The notes under the pieces were generated by a model. The model was not told the origin of the DNA. It saw nothing but the letters and a program-made list of their open reading frames with translations, and made no database searches. The position numbers and the translations under genes are program-made. A DNA stretch of 64,000 nt from Blumeriella jaapii (Eukaryota > Ascomycota > Leotiomycetes > Helotiales > Drepanopezizaceae): positions 930,001 through 994,000 of the forward strand of contig VWND01000067.1 of assembly GCA_009599575.1 (NCBI GenBank), read 5' to 3'. Below are positions 45,174-56,433 of this stretch, in pieces. The first letter of the stretch is position 1. Every line of letters begins with the position of its first letter.

Positions 45174-45766
45174 CAGTACGTGGACACATGAATATGCGCG
45201 TATGAATCGGACGGTTACTTATTACAACCGCCATATTTCTCGACGTTTTTAACAGATTCTTTTTTACAAACCTTTACGACAATAGCATTTATATGTAAAA
45301 TAATACTTTAATTTATAAAGCCTTTTTTATTTAGCTACAGTTTCGTAATATAAGTCTGAAATTAATGCTTTTTTACCGGATTTTAACCCGATCGAAAATC
45401 TTTAAAAAATTCTTAAGATAACTTCTTTTAAGTTTAAATCAAAGCTAATAGTTTTAAAAGACAATAATATAATACAACGATTTTTAATAAAAACTGCGTA
45501 AAAAGCGTTAAAGCTTTTGGAAGATCAGTTGTTAAATAACCTAGCGAAGGGGATGCAAAAAAGGATAAACGCTGTTAAGGCTGCAAATGGGTGGTGTACT
45601 GGATTTTGGTTGAAATCAAATTTCCTTTCAATTCTCAGCTTTAATTTAAGCTATTTGTAATCAAAATCGACTAATTATTGGTGGAGTTATAAAGTTGTAA
45701 AGGTAAAAGAATTTTGTTGGGGTAACGACTATTTACTGACGCGCACATTCATGTGTCCACCCACTA
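45174..45766 (+). mobile_element. Tc1/mariner element remnant
   Basis: The left tip CAGTACGTGGACACATGAATATGCGCG is mirrored at the right end by CGCGCACATTCATGTGTCCACCCACT, giving terminal inverted repeats of about 27 bp. TA precedes the left tip; the right TA is not clean. Only the 3' part of the transposase remains, so most of the element has been lost. It lies in the LTR of A2. Confidence 0.85.
45364..45660 (+). pseudogene. Tc1-type transposase, C-terminal fragment
   Basis: One frame runs from the LPDFNPIENL motif to the stop TAA at 45658-45660, with two internal stops, the first in place of the Trp after PIENL. The Glu of NPIEN (45394-45396) is the third residue of the D,D(34)D/E catalytic triad. 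Near the end, KRINAVKAANGWCTGF matches the usual ANGW C-terminus of fungal Tc1 transposases. The N-terminal DNA-binding domain and the first two Asp are missing. Confidence 0.85.
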
Positions 45767-45949
45767 ATTGAAGCTTTGAAGTTCCTTTGCGAAAGGTGCT
45801 TGATTCGTTTAGAACTAAGTTTACAGGAAACGAAAGAATACGCTGTGATCTGAATGGTCTGTGCTTTATAATAGCCTCAGGCCACTAAGCTATCACAAGC
45901 TCCATTCTACTAAGCTCTCGATCTCGAAAGTATAATAAAAAAAAGCTAT
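45767..45949. other. unassigned GC-balanced spacer
   Basis: About 180 bases with little sign of hypermutation (ACTAAGCTATCACAAGCTCC and similar). GGCCACTAAGC resembles the GGCCACTAGGC of the Gypsy-A LTR, but the remainder does not align. It may be part of an LTR seen once, or original DNA. Confidence 0.35.
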
Positions 45950-48342
45950 AATATATGCAACGTTTTAAAGCAATTTTTTTTCCTTTTGCTTTTTTTTAAT
46001 ATATATTAATATTTCGTTCTAAAGAAATACTTTTTAATATCTCATATGAATTCTCTAATTTTTAAACGCATATCCTAGCGTCGTTCCGAAACAACTTTTC
46101 TAAAAAAAAAAAAAAAAAAAATCTTCGAATTGCATTTGCACGCTCCAAACTTTTGGTATTATATTAATTTTCTTTTAGCGTTGTAAAAACTTTTCTTTTA
46201 GTTCCAAAAGCAATAAATGTTTTAATCTTTCTGCTTTCAGGTTCTAATATATTAATAAACGCTTTTTTTTTCTAATAACTAAATACGCAATTTTAAAATA
46301 AAAGGTTTTTAATTAATCGATATAAAAATATCTAGAAATTAGTTTTCCATTAATTTCTTCGAAAATGTAAAATCGTTAGTATTTATTTTTTATATTTGAA
46401 ATGCGGAAAAAGCCCTTTTAGCTGGGCTTTAGCTTTTGCCCGGCGGCAGTATAATTATATAATATAATTAAAAATCCTGGCAAAAACGTTTTCAAAAGTT
46501 AATATTATATAATATATCGTTCAGCTTTTGTTTTTGCGTTTTTATCGTTTGTTTTAATAATTTTTTTTCGTAAAACTTTTTCATTAGCTAAAAATTTTAA
46601 TATTATATCTTTTTATTTTTTAAAATTAGCTGAATCCGCCGATTATAATTTTTCGAAAAATCCACCAGCTTCCAGGTTATTATATATAATTTAAGCGTAA
46701 TAAACTAAAAAAGCAATATCGATTGCAATACGCGGTTAATATTTCCGATAAATATTAAAAGTTGAATATCCGAAATTAAGCATTTTTTTCGCATTTGCTT
46801 TAAAAACCATAGATTCCAGCTTTTGCGAAAAAGTTTCCATAGTTTTGCTTAAAACACGTTGCATAATATCTACGGCCTTTTTAGCTATATTTATTAACTT
46901 TTTGAAAGCTGTTAATAAATTAATCCAAAAACTTTTTTTTTTTTTTTAGCAAACGTTTTTAATCGAGCGCTGAAATAATTTTCAAAATCAACGTAAAAAC
47001 TAATTAAAATATTATTATTCGTAAATAATAACGTAAAAGTTTTGATTGCTTATTCCGAATTTAACATTAAGCATAAATACGCCCAAATAAATCGAAAAAA
47101 ATAATCGATAATTATTAATAAGTATTTATATTTATTAAAAACTTCTGGAAAAAATCCGCAAAAATCAGCTTTTAATAATTCTATAAAACCTAATACTATT
47201 ATTCGTAATAATAGTTAAGACTTTTGAACGGTGCCGAATTTAGCGTATTGCAAATAATTTTTAATATACAAACTGATATTTTTAATAATTAAGGGCCACT
47301 ATACGTTTCGAAGCTTTCTTATCGTAATATTGATTATAAAATATCCATTTTAGTTATAAGCAGTTTTAAAAGCTTTTGATATTTAACTAAATACTAAGCA
47401 TTTTTTAAAAAAAAAAATTTATAAATACTATAAAGCGTTATTTTTCCATTTGTATTTCGTAGCTTTTTTTTGCAAAATTGCTTTTTTAATTTTGTCGTTG
47501 CTTTTTAAATACTTGCTAGTTAATAAAAAATTAACAACGTCAGCATATTACTAATAAATTTTATATATTATAAATAAATCTGTTGAAATCGTAGCCGATA
47601 TTTCTGCAATTCGCTTATTTTTTCAAATCACAATCTCTGCGAACGATAAAAAAAATTCTAATTTTATAATATATTTAATACTTTCAATTGCATATAAAAC
47701 TGTCACAAATTTCTTATTTTGTTTTGAAACTTCTGCCAAAGTTATAATCGTTTTAAAATCGAGCATTTTTCGAATTTTTTTAATTTTTTTTTTGCTAAAT
47801 AATATAAATAAATCAGTTATTTCTTTAAGCAATTGTTCGTATTTTTTTTTTTTTTTTTTTTCCAACGTTATATAAAATCTTTTATATTTATTCCGCCATA
47901 TTGATTTAAATCAATTTCGTTATATTTTTCTTTTGAGAAAATAATTTTTAATAAAGCGTCAGCGATTTAGTTTCGACCTTTTTTAATATAATAAATCGAA
48001 ACATTTAATATTCGCATTTCTGTTATTTATCGGGCGTATATTTTTTTCTAAATAAACTCTGAATTTAAAAAATATATGAATAATATATAGTTAATATATA
48101 ATACTAAGGATTTTTCGTAACGCAGCATATAAGCATATTTTTTACAAAACTTTATTTTAATTAATAATTCTTTTTTGTAAATATTATATTATCGTTGTGT
48201 TTTCGTAAATATAAAACTGTCGTATAATAATAATACCGATATAAATTCTCTTTTTTAAATTTATAATATGTAATATTCTTTTGCGAAAGCCGAAGCATTT
48301 GTGTATATTTGTACGGGTTTAAAAAAAATATAGCCAGCTTTT
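45950..48342 (-). pseudogene. gypsy-like element G: RNase H and integrase
   Basis: Minus strand, read right to left from the E1 insertion. GYIFFKPVQIYTNASAFA (about 48270-48335) is the start of RNase H, with Asp changed to Asn in YTDAS. RILNVSIYYIKKGRN near 47970-48020 ends it. Integrase follows: KNYLQYAKFGTV zinc-finger remnant (about 47225-47270), then ELLKADFCGFFPE with the first Asp at 47164-47166. YKYLLIIIDYFFRFIWAYL comes next, and YVDFENYFSARLK carries the second Asp at 46989-46991. The family differs from A, B, C and E. The left end near 45950 has no recognisable LTR. Confidence 0.78.
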
Positions 48343-48510
48343 TGTAAGGGGATGAGACGTCAGTTCGTTAGTCACGTGGTCCGAAGGTCACGTTGTTGTC
48401 ACGTGACATCGGAGCCCGCACACACTGTATCTTAGACTTCGCGACACCTCTAACTTAGAACCTCGTAATCAATGCAATTCATCCACGAACCTTTTTAACA
48501 CCCCTATTCA
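48343..48510 (+). repeat. Gypsy-E1 5' LTR
   Basis: About 168 bp, TGTAAGGGGATGAGACGTCA to CCCCTATTCA. It is almost free of hypermutation, unlike the interior. It holds two CACGTG cores (GTCACGTGGT, GTCACGTGAC) and a third CACGT. No clear TATA box. Confidence 0.92.
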
Positions 48511-50060
48511 GCCCTCGAACTGAAAAGGCCTGCCAATTCTGTTCTGCTTTTGCGCATACAGAAAATAAACAAACCTTATCGCGATAATAACTTTCACGAC
48601 CTTTTAAAAATAACCTTTACGATACGAAACTACGAAACGACAATTTTTTCTGATATAAAACCTATATTTAAAAAACCCCGTTCTGCTTTTGCTTATATTC
48701 CGAAACAAAATACATTTTACGCTTTTTTTTTAACGAGCTATATCGAATTATTTTAAATTGTTAAAATCTTTTAATTGTTTTATTTTAGGATATTTTAAAT
48801 ACCTCGACCAAATCGTCGCCGCTCTGATCGCTAATACAAAAACCTGCTTTTAAGAAATTCTCGATATTTTCGCTTACGCGGTAAAGCAAAACGATATAAT
48901 AATATTATTTAATATTAAATTAAATAATTTCGCTTAAAAATTAAATATTCAAACGGTATAATATTAGAAAAAAAAGACTTTTTAAAAGAAAATAATTCAA
49001 AACCGCGAAGCCGAGCTTATTAATTTCCGAAAACAAGCTTTTACCAGTTAAAATACATCGAACATTTTAAACGCAAAAAAAAAAACATTTGCTTTTTCCG
49101 ATCCCGATAAATTTATAAGTTCGGATAGCACCGGCAACGTTACGAAGCATTTTATTATTTTTTTTAAAATATAATTTTAAAGCTTCGTTTTAATCAGAAT
49201 TAATATACGACCGAATAGAATCGCATAAATTACTTTTTTTTTCGTTTTTCCGATATAGCCAAAAACGTTTTATAAAAAAGTTTACGTACGAACGGCATCT
49301 TTTTTTATTTAATTATTATAAAAATAATTTAAATTTTTTAATAATCGTTCGATATTTTTAATTAATAAGCAGATATATTTAAAAAAAAATTATTTTTTAA
49401 GCAAAGCAATTAATTTCTGTTTATTTTTCTTTTTATTTAATTAAAAATTAAAAGTTATATTAAGTTTAATAACAAAGCCGCTATCGTTATTTTGCGCGAA
49501 GCTTTTTATTTTGATATAATCATTCGTTTATCGTATATTAATCCTTTCGATTTAAAAACCGATTTTATTAGTTTTTGCGCCTAAATACGCGAAACCGATA
49601 CCGTTTTTCGATAATTAAATTTTAATTATTACAAAATCGAAAGCCGTAATACGAAAATTATTTTTTTCGCTTTTATATTTAAAACTATTACTACGACTAT
49701 TATTTAAAGCGATTTTATAAATCTTAACGCTATTCAAATCAAAGTAATTATATAAACCGCAGCTGATATAGCAAAAAACAAACGCTTAGTCGATAACGCC
49801 GAAAAGCTAGTTCGCCGAATTTACTTTTTTGCTAACAACTTTTGCTTATAATATACCAGCGATAAACACCGAGCTATTAATTGCTCCGATTTTTTTTAAA
49901 TTAAAAAAGCTAAAACCGAAGCAAAAAAATCGGAAAACTGATTGTTTTTAATAATTATTATTATTAAAAACTTTTAAAAAATAAATTGGAATTATTTGTT
50001 TTAAATAACGTTCCGAAATTACATTTAATATTGTTTTAAATTATAACTGCTAATAATACA
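48511..50060 (+). pseudogene. Gypsy-E1 gag, degenerate
   Basis: Open frame 48550-48756 at the start, then DQIVAALIANTKT, then the conserved gag core FSDPDKFISSDSTGNVTKH (about 49096-49152). YKKVYVRTASFF follows (about 49271-49306). This is the capsid domain of fungal chromoviruses. No CCHC knuckle is visible before protease. Gln/Trp stops break it many times. Confidence 0.78.
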
Positions 50061-50940
50061 TATATTAAAATTTATTTTTTAAACGATTCCGAAGCTATCG
50101 ATAATTTTATTAACTATACTTTCGTGCAATATTACGAATTAACTTTTGTTTTATTTATTAATCCACGTAAACTTACCGTAATTAACGAACGTTTTTTTAT
50201 TTACGGCGACGTTATTTATTAAATTTTTTTTCAAATTAATATCGTCCGCCATACCGAACGAATTACAGCTTTTATTGTAATACTAAAAAAATACGATTTT
50301 ATTTTGAGCAAATCTTGGCTTAAAATATACAATTTCCATATTAATTAAACTACGAATACTTTTTGCTTTAATTCAGACTTTTGCCGTTCGAATTATTTAT
50401 TTTAAAACTTTTATTAATTAGCTGTTTCAGGTTTAATTTAAAAACGCTATTTTTACAAACCAATCGTTTAATCAACTTTTTTTCGCCGTACAGAAGCTGC
50501 TGCTTTTAATATTTTATTTTTCCAGCCCGAAATCGAAATATTTTCAGCCTTATTATACGAAATCGACCAACGTTTACAAAAACTCGGCGCTATAATTAAA
50601 AACGATTCTAATTCTGCATTATTAAAAATAAATTAATTACGATAAAAACTTTTTCAAATTGAACGATAATATTTATTAGCTGAATTTTACTTCGCTAAAG
50701 CTTTTTTGGAAAATATTCGTTTAGCCTTTTAAATCAAATTATTAATCGATTTCCGAATAAAATTTCTTTAATATTACTATTATTATTTGGCCGCTTTCGA
50801 TTTTATTAAAACTGATAAATTTGCGTTTTATAAAAAAAGCGTTGATTATACGATAAAACTCCGTTTTGGCGCAATATTTTTATACGGTCCTTTATATAAT
50901 ATATCAGTTAACGAATTTTAAGTTTTACGCAAGTTTTTAA
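50061..50940 (+). pseudogene. Gypsy-E1 protease and linker
   Basis: INYTFVQYYELTF near 50108-50146 aligns with the start of gypsy retropepsins, just after the catalytic D-T-G, which is no longer readable. ILSKSWLKIYNFHIN (about 50306-50350) is the flap-distal LPWL block. The linker into RT contains LLYEIDQRLQ and DYTIKLRFGAIFLYGPLYN (about 50836-50900). Confidence 0.75.
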
Positions 50941-51690
50941 AAAAAAACCTCGAAAAAAGCTGAATTCGAGCTAGTTTTTTTTCCGCCGCTTTTTTAGTTT
51001 TATTTGCGAAAAAACCAAAAAGCGGATTACGTTTTTGCGTCGATTATAAAACTTTCAACGTTATAATAATCAAAAACCGGTATTTTTTGCTATTAGTTTA
51101 AAAAACATTTTTTCAATTAAATAAAACGAAATTTTATATTAAATTTAACGTTTTTGCCGCTTTTAATAAAATTCGAATAAAAAAGGGCTATAAATAGCTT
51201 ATTACGTTTAATACGAAATACGATTTATTCGAATCGTTAATTATGCTTTTCGGTTTATGCAACGCTTTTGCCATTTTTTAATTTCGTATAAACGATATTT
51301 TACGATTTTATTTAAATATTTTTTGCACAGTTTATATAAACGATATTTTCATTTATTTAATCGATTTTTAAAAACACAAAAAACACGTTAATTTCGTTTT
51401 TTAAGCTTTTTCCGACGCTGGCTTATAATTAAATATAAAAAAATGCGAATTTAAAATTTAAAAAGTCGTTTTTTTAAAAATAATTATTTTTATTATTAAA
51501 ATTAAAATAAATTTTAAAAAATTAAAAGTTATTATTAGCTGAAATCTTTTATTCAACGTTAAAAACGTATAAGCGTTTTTAAGTTTTGCAAATTTCTACC
51601 GACGTTTTATTAAAAGCTTTTTTCGCATCGTCACTTCTTTAATAAATCTGACGAAAAAAAACATTAAATAAGATTTTAATAATAACTGTA
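50941..51690 (+). pseudogene. Gypsy-E1 reverse transcriptase
   Basis: [16 protein letters not shown] at about 51015-51060 is RT motif 2. FYIKFNVFAAFNKIRIKKG follows at about 51131-51187, with Asp of KFD changed to Asn. The catalytic box YINDIFIYL (51333-51359) has its first Asp changed to Asn (AAC 51339-51341) and the second intact. The thumb and [10 protein letters not shown] connection lie near 51570-51610. It matches E2. Confidence 0.9.
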
Positions 51691-52260
51691 TTAAAGCTTT
51701 CGAATTTCTCAAATCAGCTTTTATTATTGTATTTATATTATTTTATTTTAATTCTGATAAAAAAAATTTCGTTAAAACCGACGCTTTTAATTACGTTTTT
51801 TTAAAAATCCTTTTTTAAAAAAACGATATAAAAATGTTTTATTCAATCGCGTTTATATTAAAAAAATTCGATTCAGCCGAATGCAATTACGAGATTTATA
51901 ATAAAAAACTTTTCGCTATTATATATTACTTCGAAAATTAGCGAGCCGAATTATAAAAAGCTGCCTATCCAATTCGTATATTTACAAACTATCGAAACCT
52001 GGAATATTTTATAATAATTAAATAATTCAACCGACGTTAAATACGCTAAAACGAGTTTTTAGCTGGTTTTAATTTCGTAATTATATTTAAATCTGAAAAA
52101 CAAAATAGCAAATCTGATTTTTTAACCCGACGTTTTCAAAACTTTTCTCGGAATTTTTTAAACGAAAAGATTTAGTTTCAAAATTAAGCTTTTTTCAAAA
52201 AACATTATTTAATTAAAGTTTTAAACGCTTTTCCAGCTTTGCTTAAATAAATATCCGAAG
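51691..52260 (+). pseudogene. Gypsy-E1 RNase H
   Basis: FVKTDAFNYVFLKIL (about 51770-51815) has the first Asp. [16 protein letters not shown] (about 51870-51920) has the Glu-bearing helix. TNYRNLEYF lies near 51980-52005, and a SDFLTRR end near 52110-52125. The layout is standard for Ty3/gypsy. Confidence 0.87.
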
Positions 52261-53640
52261 CAAACGACGAAAAGCTTTTACGATTATTAAACGAACATTA
52301 TTCCATTAATAAGCTATAAATTGCTATTAAAAAAGAAATGCTTAAACCAAAAAATATTCCGAAATTAAAAAATTTATAATTTTTCGAATATTTTATACGT
52401 AATAACAAATTATATTTTCGAAACCGATTATACGTTTCAAACACACCGAGTTTGAATATTTCTATTCGCATTTGGCTTTTGCAAATAGCCTATAATTTAA
52501 TAAAAACAAACCATCCCGGAAAAAACAAATTATACGAAATTATCAACAAAAATTTTTATTAGCTATTAATTTCTGAAAATTGCAAAAGATTTATACGTAA
52601 TTGCAACGGCTGTTTTCGCAATACAAACACTAATTAACGCTACCAAAGACTTTTCAAACTTTTGCCTATTTTTTTACGCCGTTAAAACTATATATTAATC
52701 GATTTTATAAGCCTTTTTCTTGTAAAAAAATATAAAAGTCGAAATAATCTGATTATAATAATAATATATCGTTTTATTAAAAAACGATATTATACAATTT
52801 GCTATTCAGTTATAAAAACGTCAGACCTAGCCAAGCTATTTTATAAAAATATTTGGCGCTTATATAACTTTTCCGATTTTATAATTTCAGACCGAAGCTT
52901 TTTGTTCGTTTTATAATTTTAAAAAGCTATTAATTATCGTTTCGGAACTAATATTACGCTATTTATCAGTTTTTATTTTAAAACAAATGGCCAAACCGAA
53001 AACGCAAACGCTTATTTACTTTTTTATTTAAAACAATTTGTCGAATACGCCCAAAAAAACTGGAAAGACTGGCTTTTTTTAGCCGAATTCGCAGCAAATA
53101 ACGCTGTAAACGCTTTTATCGGAATCTTTTTTTTTACGCTAATAAAAGCTTTTACTTCCGATTAAACTTTTTTTTATTCAAATTTATTTTAGCTTCGATT
53201 TTTCGCACGTTATAAATAGCAAACGCGAAAAAAAACGATTTTGCCGATAAAATAAAAAAAATAAAATTATTTTTACGTACAAATTTGATTTCAGCGCTGG
53301 CCGACCAAAAATACTATTTTAACCGACACCGCTAATCAGCTTTTGCTTACCGAGTAAAAAATAACGTATTTTTTAATAAACGCAATATCATTTTTATTAA
53401 ATTAATCAAAAAGCTCGATAATAAGTTTTACGATCCGTATAAAATCGCCGAAGTTTTAAGCTTTTATAATTATAAATAAAATTATTTTTCGAGCAAAAAT
53501 TATTACATTCCGTTTTTCATATTAATTTGCTTAAACCTGCTTACAACGATTCTTTTTTAAAGCAGGAAAACCTTTCTTTTTCACCATTTGTTTTTATCGA
53601 CGCCGACAGCAGCTTGCTATAAGTTATAAACGCTATTTTC
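52261..53640 (+). pseudogene. Gypsy-E1 integrase core
   Basis: The HHCC finger includes KTNHPGKNK and NCNGC (about 52500-52620). The catalytic triad is fully retained: Asp 52701-52703 (LIDF), Asp 52890-52892 (ISDRS), Glu 52998-53000 (QTEN), with 35 residues between the last two. The helix after it, DWLFLAEFAANNAVNAF (about 53070-53120), is very well preserved. It catalyses strand transfer of the cDNA into the host chromosome. Stop codons still silence it. Confidence 0.9.
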
Positions 53641-54119
53641 GATTTTAAACGAAACTTTAATTTTTTTTATTTTATATAATAGCGCGGCTATAACGCCGAA
53701 AACCAATCTTAAAAACTATTAAAAAACGTTATTAACGCATACAATTTTATAATTGAATTTGTTATACGTTTTTTTTTAGAAATTTCATCCGACCAAAGCA
53801 GAATTGGCTAAAGCCAAAATTGCTAACAAAAAACTTGCCAAATCGATAAATAACGAAAACGAGCTTTTACTATTAAAAAAAGCTTTTACAACCGTTACCA
53901 AACATAAAAAAACTGTTATCAATTCTTTTTTTATTACGAAAGAATTAATTGTTTTGTTTTCGAAACTAAAAAAGCCTGCTTTTTCTACCACTTTTTTTAT
54001 TATTTCAGCTGAACTTCGCATTCGTTTATAAAAACGCCTCGCGAACGAAGCTCGATTTATAAAAGTAGATTCCGACGACGAAAAAATTAAATAAAAAAAA
54101 AATAGAAAAAAGGACCATA
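53641..54119 (+). pseudogene. Gypsy-E1 chromodomain and basic tail, with polypurine tract
   Basis: RGYNAENQS.KLLKNVINAYNFI (about 53687-53755, Trp mutated) is the second half of a chromodomain, where W-x-G-Y...S-W-E-P is expected. After a one-base change of frame it continues as FHPTKAELAKAKIANKKLAKS (53785 onward), an open frame to 54031 with a long charged helix, and ends in a Lys/Arg-rich tail. The A-rich stretch 54090-54115 before the LTR serves as a probable polypurine tract. The minus frame 53785-54021 is a shadow. Confidence 0.8.
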
Positions 54120-54292
54120 TATAAAGAAATAAAACGTCAGTTCGTTAGTCACGTGGTCCGAAGGTCACGTTGTTATTACGTGACATCGGAGCCCGCATAT
54201 ATTATATCTTAGACTTCGCGACACTTCTAACTTAGAACCTCGTAGTCAATGCAATTCATCCACGAACCTTCTGCTCGTTCACACCCCTGACA
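54120..54292 (+). repeat. Gypsy-E1 3' LTR
   Basis: 173 bp. It begins TATAAAGAAATAAAACG, the fully G-to-A version of the 5' LTR start TGTAAGGGGATGAGACG, and ends CACCCCTGACA. It has the same CACGTG cores as the 5' LTR. Confidence 0.92.
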
Positions 54293-54297
54293 CTTTT

Positions 54298-55757
54298 TCT
54301 ATTGCTAAGCTACATTTATTTTTCAAAAAAAAAAAAAGATATAGCCTCTGGTGATTTTTATTTTTAATAAATATATCCCGTTAATTTATTTAAAAATCTA
54401 GCGATTTCGGCAAAATTCTTTATTTAATTGCGAATGATTTAAATCGCTTTTAAAAATTGCTTTATCTAAATAAAAGTCGTTAATACGAATTATAATTAAA
54501 TTGCGGTCGATTTTTTAGTTTTAATAAAAGCACGACCGGATCGGTAGCGGATTTCTAAAACCATTATTTTTTTTATAAATAGCTTATACTTTTTAAATAA
54601 TATTTTTAACTGATTTTAAAGCAACTTGAATAATAAATAATTTCGTAGTATTGCGAAAGCAAACTCGAGATCAAATAAATCTAAAAAAATATTATTTATA
54701 TAAAATTCCAGTTTTTGCAATTCAAAAATATTTCCGATAATATTAAAAAAAAAAATCTAAATTATCAAAGCCTTGATTAATTGCATTTCAAAATTTAAAA
54801 ATTTTATTTAATATAATTTTTATCAGCTTCGTTTAAGAAAACGCATTCGATGCAGCTTTTTAAAACATTCTAATAAATTGCATTTGAAAATGGCCAGATG
54901 CAAAAAACGCGTATACGTAGCGGTTATTTAAATGTATTTTTATATTTTAATAACCGTGTTTAAAATCAAATTGGCTAAAGACTTTATAAAACAAATTGCC
55001 GAAATAAACTGTACAATCGTTAAATCGAATAAAAATGCAGCCCGGGATTTTCTTTTTAATTTTCGAATAATCGAAGATTATTCGATATTTTTTTTCATTT
55101 GATCGAAATTCGGTAAATTTGTTAATAAAATAAAAATAACTGTTTTAATCTGAAAGTTTATTATTCGTTATATAAATAAATTCGAAAATTTTAAAGCGAA
55201 TTCTTTCGTTTAACGTTTTATTCAGCCAGGCCAATTTAACGAAAATATATCGCCGATATATGTTATATGTTATTAATAATACTTTTGGAAATATTCGATA
55301 TCGATAAATATACAAATTAATATACGAAAACTTATTAAATCTTATGCTATTAACTTTTCGATACGTATATATCAGTTTTTATACGTTTTTCAGCCTGTTT
55401 GTAAAAATGCTATTTTTAAACGTTAATTTATATAAAATTGCTTATTTATTAAAAACTTTATTAATAGGATTTTTTAATAGCAGTTTCACAATTTTTCTTT
55501 TAATAGAAAATAGCAAAGCCTTTTCAAAATCGCCGAAGTTATGTTTTAATATAAAATTAATAGCAGCGGCAGTTATATAAAATTCTGTTTTTACTTTCGA
55601 AAAAAAAGATTTAATAATACAAATTAAAAAAATTAGCGAATTTAATATATTAAATAATACGTTTAACAGTTTAATAATAATAAAAGCTGATTTTATTATA
55701 ACGGAAATAAACAATCCCTTTTTAAAGAAGTTTGACGCTTTCCCAGGGCCAAACAAA
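54298..55757 (-). pseudogene. gypsy-like element G: reverse transcriptase
   Basis: Minus strand. The catalytic box reads EFYINNIFLDL; both Asp of Y-I-D-D are Asn (plus-strand ATTATT at 54691-54696). Further along the minus strand, AILRNYLLFKLL and IKQFLKAI.IIRN.IKNFAEIARFLNKLTG (about 54310-54440) form the RT thumb and connection up to the E1 insertion. The frame 55442-55756 is the upstream part (MFGPGKASNFF...). The distinctive connection separates G from the other gypsy families in the window. Confidence 0.78.
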
Positions 55758-56232
55758 AAGTTTAATTTTCCGAATTTTTTAAATCGGTATAATCGAAATC
55801 GGAAAAATCGTTTTTGTTTAAAGCTTTTTTTTCGAAATCGATAATATTTATATTATTATTAGCGTTTAAATCGAAATCCGGTTGAAATTTAACGGTTATA
55901 TTTTTAAAAAACTTTTCGGACTTTTTTAATAAATGTAATACCAGGTTAATAACGGCGAAAAAAGCAAAAAAAGATTTTTAAATTATAATTGCAAATTTTT
56001 TTTGTATATTTCTTTTAATCGTAATTTTATTTTTGCAAATATTTATCTTTGCGTTTATTCAATATAAATATAATAAGCCCAAAAGTAAATTTAAATTTTT
56101 ATCGTTAGGCCTAAATTAAGCCCGAATAAAAGCATAAATATAACGCCAGATATCTTTTACTCCGAAGTTAATTATAACGTATTCGTTTAAGCGATATAGC
56201 TTTTTATCAGCTATAATATAGCTAATACCTGC
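55758..56232 (-). pseudogene. gypsy-like element G: post-protease region, truncated by Copia-H
   Basis: The minus strand reads LNEYVIINFGVKDIWRYIYAF (about 56135-56200) and a LGLPYL-like block, as found just downstream of the retropepsin active site in fungal gypsy elements. The active site itself would lie to the right and is replaced by the Copia LTR at 56233, so gag and the 5' LTR of G are not in the window. Confidence 0.6.
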
Positions 56233-56433
56233 TGTTGGTATCACAGGTGGTGATACAGATACGACTAGTCGTAGTAAATCGGGTTGAAACTGTATGCATT
56301 CTACTAGGTCTAGCTAGCGTGAGAATATAAGGTAGATATGCGAGCGCTAGCGGGCGCTAGCGCTGCGCACCTATAACTATGATCCCGCATCACCTGATCC
56401 CACGTGACCCCTATGGGTATTCCCATACTAGCA
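56233..56433 (-). repeat. Copia-H 3' LTR
   Basis: 201 bp, TGTTGGTATCACAGG to CATACTAGCA in the plus orientation. Purine-rich GGAAAAGAGAAGAC lies just outside on the minus strand, as expected for the polypurine tract. It contains CCCACGTGACCCC and a perfect GC palindrome. Mutation is slight. Confidence 0.8.
56343..56364. repeat. perfect 10-bp palindrome in the Copia-H LTR
   Basis: AGCGCTAGCG and CGCTAGCGCT separated by GG. It is the most GC-rich palindrome in the window. All its cytosines are in CpG or GpC steps, which may explain its survival. Confidence 0.85.

Larger units (their letters stand above)
48343..54292 (+). mobile_element. Gypsy-E1, full-length chromovirus nested in element G
   Basis: LTRs at 48343-48510 and 54120-54292, with CTTTT duplicated at 48338-48342 and 54293-54297. 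About 5.6 kb of internal DNA encodes gag, protease, RT, RNase H, integrase with D,D(35)E and a C-terminal chromodomain. Removing it joins the RT and RNase H halves of element G on the other strand. Confidence 0.94.

Noticed and set aside
45767..45949. Remainder of the Gypsy-A2 LTR after the Tc1 remnant
   Set aside because: One short word (GGCCACTA) matches the Gypsy-A LTR, but the rest does not align and the expected CACGTGAC and TATA parts are absent.
53785..54021. 78-codon minus-strand frame in Gypsy-E1
   Set aside because: Shadow of the plus-strand integrase tail, which reads as a charged helix continuing the chromodomain.
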